This document shows, in pieces, positions 1-11,800 of a stretch of DNA of 64,000 nucleotides (positions are counted from its first letter, which is position 1; each line of letters begins with the position of its first letter). This DNA is from Dipteris shenzhenensis. Lineage: Eukaryota; Polypodiophyta; Polypodiopsida; Gleicheniales. Position numbers and translations under genes: made by a program. Below the pieces are notes generated by a model. It was not told where the DNA came from. It saw only the letters and a list, made by a program, of their open reading frames with translations, and did not search any database. The stretch lies in assembly GCA_047967505.1 (NCBI GenBank), contig CM106539.1; one strand, 5' to 3'.

Positions 1-656
1 CACCTCTCATGTAACCCACCAATATTCTGTGTACCCAATGTTGTAAGGCCCCCATATGAGGAGAAGCCATGATGGGTATCAGATATTGGGAGGGATCCCC
101 AGTTTAGACACTGGAAGGGGTCTTAGAGTAGACCAGATGGTTATGAGACGGCTTAGGAGCCAAGAGTAGATACCCGTCTGCACAAAGGGGGGGTTCGAGG
201 GGGCGATAGCCCCCCTGATAGCAGGGGGTCCGGGGGGCGCAGGCCCCCGGTGGGGGTCTGGGGGCAAAGCCCCCAGCGGCAGGGTCCGGGGGCTGCCGGT
301 AGCCCCAGGCCCGACGGTATGACCTATGCGCGATCCTTCATCTGCCCGACGGCATGTTTTCTGAAGGGTCGGTTGGTCTTCCAGGCCGACTGCCTATTAC
401 AGGGCCGACCGTCAACCACTTACACTATATAAGTGGCCACCCCCTATCATCAGATCACCAGTTCTTCACGCTCATAGTCCTCCGTCCAGCATCTGTCTAG
501 ATCACCATCGAAGCTCTGTCTGTAGAGCGCACGGGTGGACAGCCAACCATCAGTTGTATCAGCAGTTTGGTATATCAGAATTTTTGTATTCTCTCCAGCT
601 TTCCATCGTGTACTTGCATTTTGTTGTTATCTTCCGCTGCATACTATTTTCTTACA
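1..656 (-). repeat. Partial LTR, presumed 3' LTR of the Ty3/gypsy element
   Basis: On the minus strand a purine tract (657-671) directly abuts a TG dinucleotide at 656, the expected PPT/3' LTR junction downstream of the chromodomain. The sequence runs off the left edge, so the other terminus and a TSD cannot be seen, and no second copy was found in the window. A TATATAAG box lies near 426-433 on the plus strand; the reverse complement is also TATA-like. G-rich stem-loops fill 185-310. Orientation is therefore uncertain: this could instead be the end of a plus-strand copia LTR finishing near 641 (TTCCGCTGCA). Confidence 0.5.
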
Positions 657-671
657 CCTTTCTCCCTCCTC
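657..671 (-). other. Polypurine tract of the Ty3/gypsy element
   Basis: The minus strand reads GAGGAGGGAGAAAGG immediately before TG. It follows a short coding-like tail (FEDKFLSEEGE) of the kind seen at the 3' end of chromovirus pol. This is where plus-strand DNA synthesis would be primed. The call depends on the LTR assignment to its left. Confidence 0.5.
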
Positions 672-1020
672 AGATAGAAATTTGTCCTCAAATTTGAAAA
701 GGCTGTAACCTAGACATACAATGCTCCTTGTAAACCTGAATAGCTCAATTCTGGTCATATCAGCTGAACAATGAAGTTTCTCAGTCAAATACCTCCCTGT
801 AGGCATGCTGATCTGTAAATGGATCATATAATATTCCCAAGAAATCAAGCAATCGAGTGGAAGAGCTATGCTGTCCAATATAATAGATATGATCCTATAA
901 TCTAATGAGAGACATGCTGATCTGAGAAAGGATAGTGAATGCTGGCTGCAGCATGTCCATATATGCCATATAGCAAGAGAAAATCAAATCTGCATAAAGA
1001 CTCAATTTTGGCCATAGAAT
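672..1020 (-). other. 3' untranslated segment of the Ty3/gypsy element
   Basis: This segment between the chromodomain stop and the polypurine tract shows no conserved protein apart from the short FEDKFLSEEGE-like tail next to the tract. No other feature was seen. Confidence 0.5.
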
Positions 1021-1215
1021 TCAGCTAAGCAATTGAGGGTACTGCTCCACAATTGTAGATGGCTGCCAAGAAGACTCCTCATCAGGTAGACCTCTCCATT
1101 TGATAAGATATTCCATGTAGGACTTGTTCCTCAACACATGATCTCTAAATCCAAGGATCTTCTCAGGAATATACTCAATTTGGCCCTCTTCATCCATAGG
1201 AGGTAGCTCTTCCAT
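1021..1215 (-). pseudogene. Chromodomain of the Ty3/gypsy integrase
   Basis: The piece contains a chromodomain-like core (YMEYLIKWRGLPDEESSWQP). Such domains on chromovirus integrases are known to steer insertion toward particular chromatin. It lies just downstream of the integrase C-terminus, overlapping it in another frame, so a frameshift separates it from the enzyme. The stop near 1,021 is followed by about 350 bp of untranslated sequence before the polypurine tract. Confidence 0.8.
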
Positions 1216-2530
1216 AACTTGCTCCTTGGGCCCAAATACTTCTTGAGCAGTGATACATGGAATACTTTATGTATTCTAGAGGATGGTGGAAGCTCCAACT
1301 CATAAGCCACTTCCCCAACTTCCTCAAAACCTTGTAAGGTCGATAATACCTATGAGCAAGTTTAACATTGGTATTACCTCTCAAAGAAGCATGCCTAGAC
1401 TTATGTAATCTGAGAAATACATAATCTCCTTCTTCAAAATGAAGATCTCTCCTATGCTCATCAGCATAATCCTTCATCCTTGCTTAGGCCCGTACCATAT
1501 TATCTTTACATTATTGTAATAGAGCAGTCATGTGAGCCAAATCATCCTTGGCTTGCTGGCTTGTCAATACTAGATCAATAATGGTTGATGTGACATGAAC
1601 TTTACATCCAAACATGGCTTCAAAAGGACTCAAACCAATTGAAGTATGCTTGGTGGTATTATAACAAAATTCAGCTAGATGCAACCATTGATCCCACGAT
1701 GCTTGGGTCTCAAAGCAAAAATGCCTTAGATACTCTTCCAACCAGCAGTTAACCCTCTCTGTTTGCCCATCATTTTAAGGGTGATCTGCTATACTTGGGG
1801 TAAAAAGTGTTCCCATGGAACTAAAAAGCTCTTGCCAAAAATGCCCCATGAACTTAGCATCACGATCATTCACAATCTCCTGAGGAAGTCCATGTAATTT
1901 AAACAAATTCTCCATGAATTGCTTAGCCACCTTGGAAGCTGTAAATTGGGTCTTAGTAGGAATGAAGTGGGTAGCTTTAGTAAGTCTATCAACAACCACA
2001 AAGATACTGTTCCAACCCTTAGAGGTCACTGGTAGACCTATAATAAAGTCCATGCTGATATGTGTCCATTTACCTTGAGGTATAGGTAGAGGTTGTAGTA
2101 GACCAGCTGGCCTCAAATTCAACTCCCTGTTTTGTTGACAGGGCTTACAGCTTTGAACATAAGCAAGAACATTCTTCCAAAGCCCCTTCCAGTAAAAACT
2201 CTGTTTTACCTTATCATACATCTTATTGAGGCCTATATGCCCAGCCATAGGAGATGAGTGACATTCCTGCAAGATTAGCAGCTTATAGGAGGAATTTTCA
2301 GTAAGAAATATTCTATCATTATACCACAAGAGCCCATTATGCAACTTGAAATTGGGATATTGCTGACAGTCACAATCTTGCAAGTCTTGGAACATAGCAA
2401 CTGCTTGAGGATCATTGAGATACTCTTCTTGAATGCCATGGATCCAATCTTTATAAACCTCAGTAATAGATGATAAAGTATAAGCCCATATCCTGGAAAG
2501 AGAATCTGCCACAATATTTTCTTTGCCCAT
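1190..2530 (-). pseudogene. Integrase of the Ty3/gypsy element (broken)
   Basis: The piece 1,775-2,530 begins after RNase H. It contains the zinc-binding HHCC region (HSSPMAGHIGLNKMYD, CKPCQQNR) and the catalytic core with the first two acidic residues (ISMDFIIGLP, VNDRDAKF). A TAA at 1,775-1,777 stops it. The same frame resumes with QTER, and 1,511-1,741 supplies the region around the third acidic residue (WLEEYLRHF). Further stops precede 1,190-1,477, which resembles the C-terminal GPY/F-like module (RYYRPYKVLRKLG). Integrase joins the element DNA to the chromosome. Confidence 0.8.
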
Positions 2531-2538
2531 CTTGTAAT

Positions 2539-2848
2539 CTATGTTAAGTCATAGTTTTGCACAATGGATAGCCATCTCCTTTGCTTTGGTGATAGAGAAG
2601 ACTGAGATAGAAAATATCTGAGAGTCTTATGATCAGTCTTGACCTTGAAATGGTTGCCATAAATGTAGTGGTGCAACTTTTTGATTGCATGAAGTATTGC
2701 CAACATCTCTTGGTTATAAATGTGGAAACTTGACTCCTTGTCATCCAATTTCCGACTTTCAAAGGCAATAACTCCATGACTCTACTTTAGGACAGCTCTA
2801 ATGCCCCTTCCACTAGCATCAACCTCAATTATAAAAGGTTGAGAGAAA
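2539..2848 (-). pseudogene. RNase H region of the Ty3/gypsy element
   Basis: The open piece 2,539-2,748 carries the Ty3-type RNase H signature: NQEMLAILHAIKKLHHYIYG followed by VKTDHKTLRYF and PKQRRWL. It follows RT in the expected order, but in another frame, and 2,749-2,848 is not open in that frame. The domain would remove RNA from the RNA-DNA hybrid during replication. Confidence 0.75.
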
Positions 2849-3647
2849 TCAAGACATACCAAGATAGGCGCTAAAGCTAATGCCTTCTTTAAATGCTTCA
2901 AAGCTCTTATTGGCACTGTCAGACCATTGGAAAGCATTCTTTTTTAGAAGATCAGTGAGAGGAGCTGCCAATTTGGCAAAATGCCTTATAAACCTTCTAT
3001 AAAATGATGATAAACCAAAGAACCCTCTTAGCTGGGTGATATTCTGAGGTATAGGCCAATCCTTTACACACTTTACCTTGCTGGGATCCACCTTAATGCC
3101 ACTACTGCTAACAATATGGCCCAAATATTCCACTTCTTCAGCCATGAAAGTGCATTTACTTGATTTGGCATACAACTGGTGTGTCCTCAGTACTTCAAAT
3201 ACTTGTTGGACATGCAATAAATGCTCTTCTTTCGTTTTGCTGTAGATTAATATATCATCGAAAAATACCAACACAAATTTATAGAGGAAAGACTACAATA
3301 CCTTGTTCATTAGGGACGTGGAAAGTTGCAAGTGCATTGGTTAGACCAAATGCCATCACTTTGAATTGATAAAGCCCACGTTCTATCTTGAAGGTAGTTT
3401 TATGTTCATCTCCCTCCATCCTTATTTGATTATAGCCTGACCTTAAGTCAATCTTTGTGAAGTACTTTGCCCCTCTAAGCTCATCCAGTAGATCATCAAT
3501 TCTAGGGATAGGAAGCCTATTCTTAATTGTCATTTTGTTCAAATCCCTGTAATCAATACACATTCTAAATGAGCCATCCTTCTTCTTAACCAATAACACA
3601 GGAGAGGCAAAGAGTGACTGACTGTGTTGTAATAAATTCCTTGTCAA
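2849..3647 (-). pseudogene. Reverse transcriptase of the Ty3/gypsy element (frameshifted)
   Basis: Two open pieces lie in different frames (3,279-3,647 and 2,849-3,274). The first holds the N-terminal RT motifs ([46 protein letters not shown]). The second holds the catalytic FFDDILIYS box, where the two aspartates bind metal, followed by HIVSSSGIKVDPSKV. A frame change near 3,320 and a TAG near 3,286-3,300 separate them. This enzyme would copy the element RNA into DNA. The sequence is readily recognisable but cannot be translated as one protein. Confidence 0.85.
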
Positions 3648-4025
3648 GGAGTTCCTTTATTTGCCTTGCCATCTCTTCCCTTTCAGCTCTAGAAAGTCTG
3701 TATGGAGCTTTGTTGATTGGCTGGCTCCAACACAATTGCATGATCCACATCTCTCATGGGAGGGAGATGGTTGGAAAGATCAGCAAATACATCAGAGTAT
3801 TGCTATAATAGGAACTGCATGTCTTTATCCTCCCTCTTGAGACTTGGTCAACTCAATAGCATAGACTCCACAAACACTTTGAGGTCTCTAGCCATTCTTC
3901 TTAGAGAAATTAAGGACAATTTAGGAGATTGGTGACCCATCAAAGTGATGTGCTTTCCTTCATGCATGAACTTCATATACAGCCTATTAAGGTCCATAGA
4001 GAATTCTCCCAAGGTTCTCAACCAT

Positions 4026-5894
4026 TCACAACCAAGTAGGTCCCATTTCCAAGACAAATAGATCTCCATGAAAATTATAGTCTTGAGGAAGTTGCACTTG
4101 AGCAGCCTGACTATATTGCTTACTATGGGAATGCCAACCATTAGCCACCTCAACTTTGATCCCATGATCCAAAGTGGATGGGCATAACCTCACTGTTTGA
4201 AGTGTCTTTGCATTAATGAAGTTATGAGCGCTCCCACTGTCAACCAAAATGTGGACTAGTCTGTTATTAATTGTTCCTTTTAACCTAAGGGTTTGTGAGC
4301 CCTTGCAGCCCATAAAAACATCAAGAGATATGCTGTACACAACTGATTGTGTATCCCAATACACTTCATCATCATCAACAGCATCATTTCCATCAGAATT
4401 TTTGATCTCATCCTCATAATCTTCAACAACTTCAATGTTCCATTGTCTAGATCTATTTGAGCACCTTGGCAAACTATCATCCATAAGCATGGTGTCAAAC
4501 ATGGATAACCCACCTGGATCAAAGGAAAAGGTGGTCCCTTTTTTGGAACTATGATACTTATCATCATCAAGGCCTTCATTCACATAGTCCTGATATTCAT
4601 GAAATTCAGATTCTGCTACAAAAGTATTAGGAGATAAATCCTCATCAATCTCTAGAATCAAGCTCAACTTTTCTCCTGTTTTTGCTTTGCACACATTCCT
4701 ATGTTCAAGAGTCCACTTCTCACCGCAAAGGTAGCACAAATTCTTCTTCTTCCTGTCATCCATAATGGCTTGAGATAACTGCTTAACCAACTTGTTTCTT
4801 TTATCACCCAGATCATCCTTTGGAGTGGGTCTAAAGGATGACTTTACATCTATAGCCTTGTAAGCCTTAGGTTGTTCCATGCCACTGCCATCATACACTG
4901 TGGGGAACCTAGAAATAGAAGAAGTTGTAGTAGGTGCAGGAAGTTTGCTTTCATCATTGGAAACCCCTTTGACCATAGGCTTAGTTCCAAAGTGACCAAT
5001 ACCCAAGGTCTTCTCCTTCCCATTGTATTTGGGTTCATAAAGCTCTGCCAACTACATGGCCTCTTTAAGAGAATTGGGCTTTTGGGTTGCAACATCTGAA
5101 GCAATACTAGGGTGCAGACCATGGATGAACTTGAGCATTCTAACTCTTTCATTTATACCATGAACAAACAGAGCCAATTTCTAAAACTGTTTGATATAAT
5201 TTTTCACTGATCCTTGCTGAGTAAGATCATACCACTTACAAATATGTTGATCCCTAGTAAAAGGAGATATAAAAGTTTTAAGCATTTCAGCCTTGAATTC
5301 ATCCCAAGCATTAAAAGTTAACCCTTCTTGCTATAGATGCCTCCACCAAGAGTAGGCATAATCTTCCAGATGAAGAACAATGAATTTGATTTTACCTTGA
5401 TCACCCTTTGGATATAGAAGGAAGTAGTCATCCATCTTGCTGTGCCATTCCTCCAATTCCTCAGGAAAGGTAGAATCACCTTTGAACTTAGGAAGTATAA
5501 TCTTATCTTTCAAATCTTTGTCTTGATGAACAGGTCCTTTTGGTTCAATAGATTTAACTATTTGTATATATTGCTGGAATGTCATTGCTGCCCTAAGGTC
5601 TACTGATAGCGACTTATATTCATGGAATTTTTGACACAACTCTTCAACTGCTGAACTGTTATTATTAGGAGTCTTACCATGTGCTGAATCCTTATCCATA
5701 TGAGCTTTAACTCCACTAGAGTGATAGGTCCTTCGGGCAGAAGCCATAAAACCAACCAGTTCAGTTACATGTATAGGATGATCATCATCATCATTTGAAC
5801 CTGAGTCTCCATCAATTTGGAGATCCACACGTCTCTTTGCAGACATGATATGGTATGGATTTTTTGGAGAAACTCCACTTTCAACTGGATTCAT
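4026..5894 (-). pseudogene. Gag and aspartic protease of the Ty3/gypsy element (broken)
   Basis: One frame runs from ATG 5,894 to 4,026 but is cut by three stops, at 5,331-5,333, 5,181-5,183 and 5,052-5,054. All are TAG, and all are explained by C-to-T change of CAG. The N-terminal part has a gag core (FKGDSTFPEELEEWHSKMDD, then YSWW). The middle carries a zinc-knuckle-like motif (CYLCGEKW...H...C near 4,690-4,740), which would bind RNA. The end has the protease active site (LVDSGSAHNFI near 4,205-4,250). The reading frame is then lost before reverse transcriptase. Gag would form the virus-like particle and the protease would cleave the polyprotein. Confidence 0.8.
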
Positions 5895-6085
5895 CTAGAT
5901 ATATGGTTTTTATTGGGAAGGTGGGGTGGTTTCATTTTATCAATAGCAGATGGCTCACTAAAAGTGCCATTCATCAACTCCATTCCTCATCTTATAGCAA
6001 GAAGAAAAGGCTTGCTTGTTGCTCCAAGGCTCGTAGGTATTTGGGGTGTGGTTGGAGTGGCAGGGTGTCAATGTAAAGTTCGGGC

Positions 6086-6295
6086 TTACATCCAAGGAGC
6101 TATTTTATCAAACTGGCGAATGTGGGCATTGGGATCATCATGATTCTTCCCCTGGAATTTCCTATACTTCACATTAGCTACTGCCATTGCAAGTGGATTG
6201 GCCAAAATGATTGAGACAATCGGTGCATGTGGCACTAGCCCCCTAGTTGCTATCATTGCTAGTGGAGTGAAGAACAAACCATGAACCACCGACAA
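6086..6295 (-). pseudogene. Second gag-like relic
   Basis: A 69-residue open piece includes KYRKFQGKNHDDPNAHIRQF, which resembles the start of the retrotransposon gag core (FxGK, then DDP and HI motifs). It cannot be the same gag core as that of the adjacent chromovirus, which already has one at 5,331-5,600. It is more likely a fragment of another Ty3-type element. Stops flank it on both sides, and 5,895-6,085 links it to the chromovirus without a recognisable domain. Confidence 0.45.
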
Positions 6296-8550
6296 GATGC
6301 CACCTATTGTCGATGAAGATGGCTAAATTAGTACATGTCGACCCCATGGAAAGGGACACACCAAATCGTCCACACTCAGATTGTGGTTGGCAACGAATAG
6401 GGCTCCTACGCATTCACTTGTGGGCTACTCTGATTGGGCTCCACCATGTCCCAGTATGCCACCACCACCATCTTGTGGAGTCCGATGAACATCTTGCTCC
6501 ACATGCAAGTCTCTGTCTACAGAGACAAACCATCTAGGGCAACAAGTCAGCCTCATTGTCGGTGCTAGCGGATCCGAAGGTCCCAGTTGTGACCTCATTT
6601 GCATTCATGCCGTGGGTTAGTACCGCAATTTGATGAGTGAGACAATCAATGCTTGCATGAATCAAACAAACTTGACGAATCAATTTGCTCATGAAATGGC
6701 AATCACCAAAACGAGCGTGTTGGGCCATGTATTCACCACAAAAAGGTTCTTGAGCACAATGCTGAGTCATTGTCATCTCCGGATGATGAGCGCTTGCAAG
6801 TCAACCACTGAACCCTCCAATCATGGGCACATCACATGTTGTCCCTCCCGACAATGCTGACATGAATAGTGCACCATAGGGCTTACACCCCACATATATG
6901 AAACTTTTGAGTTAATTGTGGTTACCAATGTGTAACGCCCTAAGCCAAAGGCACTACAAAAAGAAGATAATGTGCATACTCACACACGCATGACATAGAG
7001 TATGAGGAAAGGAATGAAGACATAGTGTATCCGAATCTGTGAATATGTATAATAATCAAGAGACACTTGCTCCCGTGGATCTACAACGTATGCGGTTGCA
7101 ATCGCTGACTAAAGGGTTGCAGCCACTTGCGCCCCTTGGGATTCACACTAACCCTGTAGGCTATTAATGCCTTAACACATGTGGCACTCACGGTGGATTG
7201 TGCGAATCCACTTTGACAACTAAGCCTCATAAAAGTCAGATTAGTGCAGTGCAAGGTGCATAACAATCATTTTCGGCTACCTATGCAAGTAGACATCCGC
7301 TTAATCCATAGTCCACAGCTTGATCCACCCCCAAATAAGAAAGTACGCTCAATTTATCTGGAGCCAAATAAGAAAGTGTGTTCATTTGATGATTGCATCA
7401 GGATCCACACTCTGGAGGACCGATACCCCCACCACAACATACAAAATAGCGATTGTACTATCTTCTCTTGTAGGCCCAGCCCTTTTCATCATCTTCTTCT
7501 TCTTCACTCAGCAACGCATTTTTTGTCAACTCGAAGAAACACCACCGGTATCCCTCGGTCCCACACCATCAAAAACCTGTGCACTTGCTCATCGAGCACA
7601 TCTTTGCTAGCATCACTCTCGAAGGCGCGTTTCTTCCACGTCCACCAACCACTCCATCTGCATTGGGTCCAACTTCATTGGAACCACCCATGCAGAAGTT
7701 GTTCAGGAATGACCGCGCCAGGCAACAGATTGAGATCCTATCTTTCCTGGACCACTCTCTTGCACAGCACAAAGGCTTGGAAGCCATATCTCTGTCATTG
7801 TCACCCCTTGGACCTGCACTTGAGGTAAAACTTCTAGCTTGAGTCCTGCTCCACTAGTGACATGATGCAAATTTTCATTTTGAACTACTCGACCCCTACT
7901 GCATTTAGACATATGAATGCAAACATTCATGTTGAACTAACTTATATTGTAGGAGGGGCTCATCTTTTTGAGACAAAGGCCAAAAACTTTATGTACCTAG
8001 AGCCTAGAAGCACATGTTTAAAAAAAATCTTGACATGTTGGCTAAAGAAAGGCTCCAAAATAGTTCTCACTCCACCAAGTCAGGTCATGCGAAAAACAAG
8101 TAATCAAGATTGATAAGGGATATGCAACTAAAGGCTTCTCGTGATGTAAGTAATTGCCATTCTAGTTAAATCTTAGCTTTAATTCCAATAGCATTAAGAC
8201 ATTCTCTTTCGTTTATTTTATAGCTTGATAGATATAAATATTAGTAGCTTTTAACCTTCGATAATTGTGGATTGTTTGACTTGTCATTGTTAAGACAACG
8301 TCCTACTTGTGATATATTTTGAAAGTAAATGTATTGGGGCCAGGTGGCTATGGCGATGGCGACCAAGGCAAAGCTACCTCTTCACATGCTAAAGAACGTG
8401 AAAGCATATCTAACATTCACAAGGAATAGGTGTGCATAGCTGGAAGAGGAGAACAAGAGGTTAAGAGAGCATTGAAAAAGGTGTTAGGCATCAGGAAAAC
8501 TTGGTAAATCTTCAATAGAATGTATCCTCACTCGATCAATACTAGGAGGA
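6296..8550. other. Non-coding stretch, no gene recognised
   Basis: Several short frames overlap on both strands at 7,244-7,930, but none shows a recognisable domain and three compete over the same bases, so none is called. Part of 6,534-6,776 (minus) could be more of the gag relic, but I cannot support that. No LTR or primer site for the chromovirus was found here. Confidence 0.4.
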
Positions 8551-8811
8551 ACACACACACACACGCGCACACACACACACACACACACACATTTTTCTAA
8601 AAAAAAATTCACACACACACACACACTTCTCCCTGACTCACAAACATGCCTTTTTGCCCCCCCTATTGGTTAGTGTTGTAAACTATTTTCCCTACCTTAT
8701 TTTTTAGCTTGTACTTTATTTTTAAAAATTTTAACCATATTACCCTATGCTACCTTATCACCCCCAAGAAAGTGTATTGAAACACATACACACACGCGTG
8801 CATGCGCACGT

Positions 8812-8848
<37 letters not shown>
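8551..8848. repeat. (AC)n microsatellite cluster
   Basis: Three AC runs lie at about 8,551-8,591, 8,610-8,626 and 8,781-8,848, with a few CG interruptions. Shorter AC tracts recur near 11,980-12,005 and 12,227-12,290. Confidence 0.9.
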
Positions 8849-8850
<2 letters not shown>

Positions 8851-11800
8851 TACACATCCACACATGTATCCCCCTACTAGCTCACTTAAGGGGGAAAGTT
8901 TATACTTCTTGTGCTTTAGAGTTTCCTTCAACCCTCTTAGTCCTTAATTCATCCCCCTTTTTTAATTAAATTGATTGCTTATAATTTTCTTTCCCTTAAT
9001 ATATGCATGCATGCTTATAATTTTTAATTAAATTATACACACATGCTCTTAATTAAAAAATCCCCCCCTTTTCCCCTTTAAAAAAAAATATTTTTCCCCC
9101 CTTGGACTATTTCATAATAAGTCATTATTGGATAATAAACCCAATAAATGGTTTTCCCCTTCTTGTCCCATGTTAATTGTCCCTCCTTATGGTCTTGTTT
9201 TTAGTTAGTAGTTTCATTTGAGGCTAGGTTGTATATAAGTTATGATCTAACCAACCCCTACCTAACTTACATCACTTGCCCACCTAACCGTACATTTATT
9301 TAACCCACGGTGTCAAACACCTATTTTTTCTAACCCCCACCCACCGCCCACGTCTTGACTTTGCTTCACATGCCCATTGCCCTTGATTTTGGCTCATAAA
9401 CCTCTTCTTATTCTCTTACCTTTGATTGCGAAGTCGTGTCTTGCTTGCTCCTGCAACGCTACTGCTCCTTCTCCTGTTTTCCACCTTGCAAGAACTCATA
9501 GCGGTGCGTTTGCTCTTTCAAATGTTTTGTCACTTGACCGGCTTGCCCTTATGCTCTACAATCCTTATTCTGCTTTTCGTGCAGAGCTAGATCTTGGAGA
9601 GCTCCTCTCGGCTTGTCGAGTTGGCTGTGCGCAGTACTCTCACTGGTGCCAGTTCTTTCATCTTGCTCTCTTGTTCACCATATTATCGTTTCCCTTAACC
9701 TTTACTTAGCTATTGTCTCTTATGCTCCACTCTTGCTCTCTTTTTTCATGCAACCCTACTTGTTTCTCTTACACTCGATTCTTGCATGGCGCTAGTCTGT
9801 GCTCCACTCCCTGTTTTCATTCCCTCCACTGGTATTGACCACATGGCTCTTCGTATTTTAATGCTTGCAGTGCATTTTTTCTTGGCTTCCAGTCATTTCT
9901 TTGGTCGCTAAGCTTCCCTTCAGTTCTTTCATCCTCTTTGCATTTCAGAACCCTAGCCACCCGACTACTTCTCTGTTAGAACTCATACTGAAGTTGTTAT
10001 GGGTCTACAACCTTCTCCCAAGCCACTGCCTTCTTGTTGCGTTTGCTAGCTCTTCAGACAACGTCAACCATGAGATGTTCCCTTACCTAGCTTTTAGTGT
10101 TTTTTGGCTCATAATCCACTCAAAAAGGTTGCTCCATAGCATAGGATGATCAATTCTTTTGATCGAGGTCACTAGTAATAGATAGAAAATCACTTCCTAC
10201 TGAGCTGTCTCCCTCCCTTCTCACCTTTGACCCTCTACCTCTTAGTTCATACTATTGGCTAGCTGTGGATTCTTGTGTATGCTGTCATCATAACTCTGTG
10301 CCCTATAGCTATGTTTCTCGCAAGCACTTAGCATACATGTATGTAGAGTATAGTCACACACACAATTGGTTGCATTTAATTGTTTGCATAGCTGGAGGAT
10401 TGTTTATCTTTTCTATCATAGATGGCAGTCAGGATGCGGTCCGCTACTGTTATGTAGTTCTTAATCTCCTTAGTAATGCTTTATGCAAGATATTATATAT
10501 ATGTTTATACATTTATAATTATATATACACTTATACTTTTGCAAGATATTTATATACGTTCATACATTTATACATTTTACAAGATATTATTTATACAATT
10601 AGACATTTATACTTTATATTTACACTCTTCTTTATATTTATTTTGCTTATTTATAGTTTTAGATTTGTCCTTTTATTAAGTGTAATTCCTTCTCTTTAAT
10701 TATTTTAAGATATATAGTAGACTAATGTTCTTTTGTCTAGTGTTACTTGACTTCTAATTTATAGCTTTAGACTAGTTATTGCTTTATTACCTCGACTTTT
10801 TTTTTATCTCTTTCCCTTTGACGTTTGGTAAGTTTAAAATTAATTAATTATAATATTTGCTTGAGTTTTCACAAATAGTGCTAATTACCTTTCTTTTTCA
10901 TAACCTTTTTATTGTGGTACTTTTTGTATATATACAACTTAGATTATCTATGTATATATATTTTAATTTTCACACTTGTTTCATTTTTACCTCTATTTTT
11001 ACAAGTATGATATATAAAGATATACATATGCACAATTCTTTATTATTTTTGTTTCTTTCTCTTACTCTATGTTCAAGGAGTCATTATTTGGCCACTTTTG
11101 GCTTAATAATTTGTATCTAAATTAATAGTCTAATTTTTTGATTACTCAAAATTTTCTAAAATTTTCAAGTACTCTACTCCAAATTATTAAGGTGTGTTTT
11201 AATTTTTGGTGTGAAATCCTCCCCTTGAGTGATGGTTTAGTTCTAACAAAATGCGTTGATCTTAGGGGACTAGAATATCCCCCTTGTAATTCCCCCTTCA
11301 TTCTAAGTTTTTTTTAAAAGAGAAGTCACCTTTATACGGGTGTGGTCTACCCCCCTTGACATTTACAAAGAAGATAATGTTTGCACTAATGGGTGTGGAA
11401 TACTCTCCATTCTTTTATTTTTTTGGCATTATGCCTTGTGAATCTTGATGGTCAACTTTTTTGGTAATGATTCTTTTAAAGCGTGTGGACTACCCCCCTC
11501 AGGATTTGTTCACTTTTTTGGAGTTCTTTAAAATTAAAACCCTCGCTATGTTCTTAAATTCCTTTAATGCTCCTTTTTATCTTAAAATTCCTAAAGGTTT
11601 GTTCTTGTTCTTTGGTAAAGCGATAACAAGCCACATGATACAAGCATTACCTGTTTACCCAAATTCAACTTCATTGTTCTAACAATTGGTTGGTTTGGAT
11701 GGTGGCAGGTAAGTAGACACTGACCTCGGAGCCTAGACTACATGACGATTTCCACTTTTTTGTACTAATTCTAGTCAGCAAACTCATTATAAGGAAAATT

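Larger units (their letters stand above)
1..5894 (-). mobile_element. Degenerate Ty3/gypsy chromovirus
   Basis: In minus-strand order the element shows gag with a zinc knuckle, aspartic protease, reverse transcriptase, RNase H, integrase with HHCC and catalytic core, a C-terminal chromodomain, and then a polypurine tract. This is the Ty3/gypsy order, and the chromodomain places it among chromoviruses. Coding is broken by several in-frame stops and at least three frame changes, so it is inactive. No 5' LTR or tRNA primer site was found upstream of gag (above 5,894), so the 5' end has been lost or rearranged. The true left end lies outside the window. Confidence 0.85.

Noticed and set aside
5817-6143. 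Plus-strand 108-codon frame over the gag start
   Set aside because: It is antisense to a recognisable gag N-terminus and has no domain of its own.
7244-7930. Possible host gene with 194-, 96- and 87-codon frames
   Set aside because: Three frames compete over the same bases, composition is low in complexity, and no domain or splice structure was recognisable.
9377-10149. Hydrophobic open frames that look like membrane proteins
   Set aside because: The Leu/Phe/Ser richness follows from T/C-rich DNA. There are no conserved motifs, and frames are broken and overlapping.
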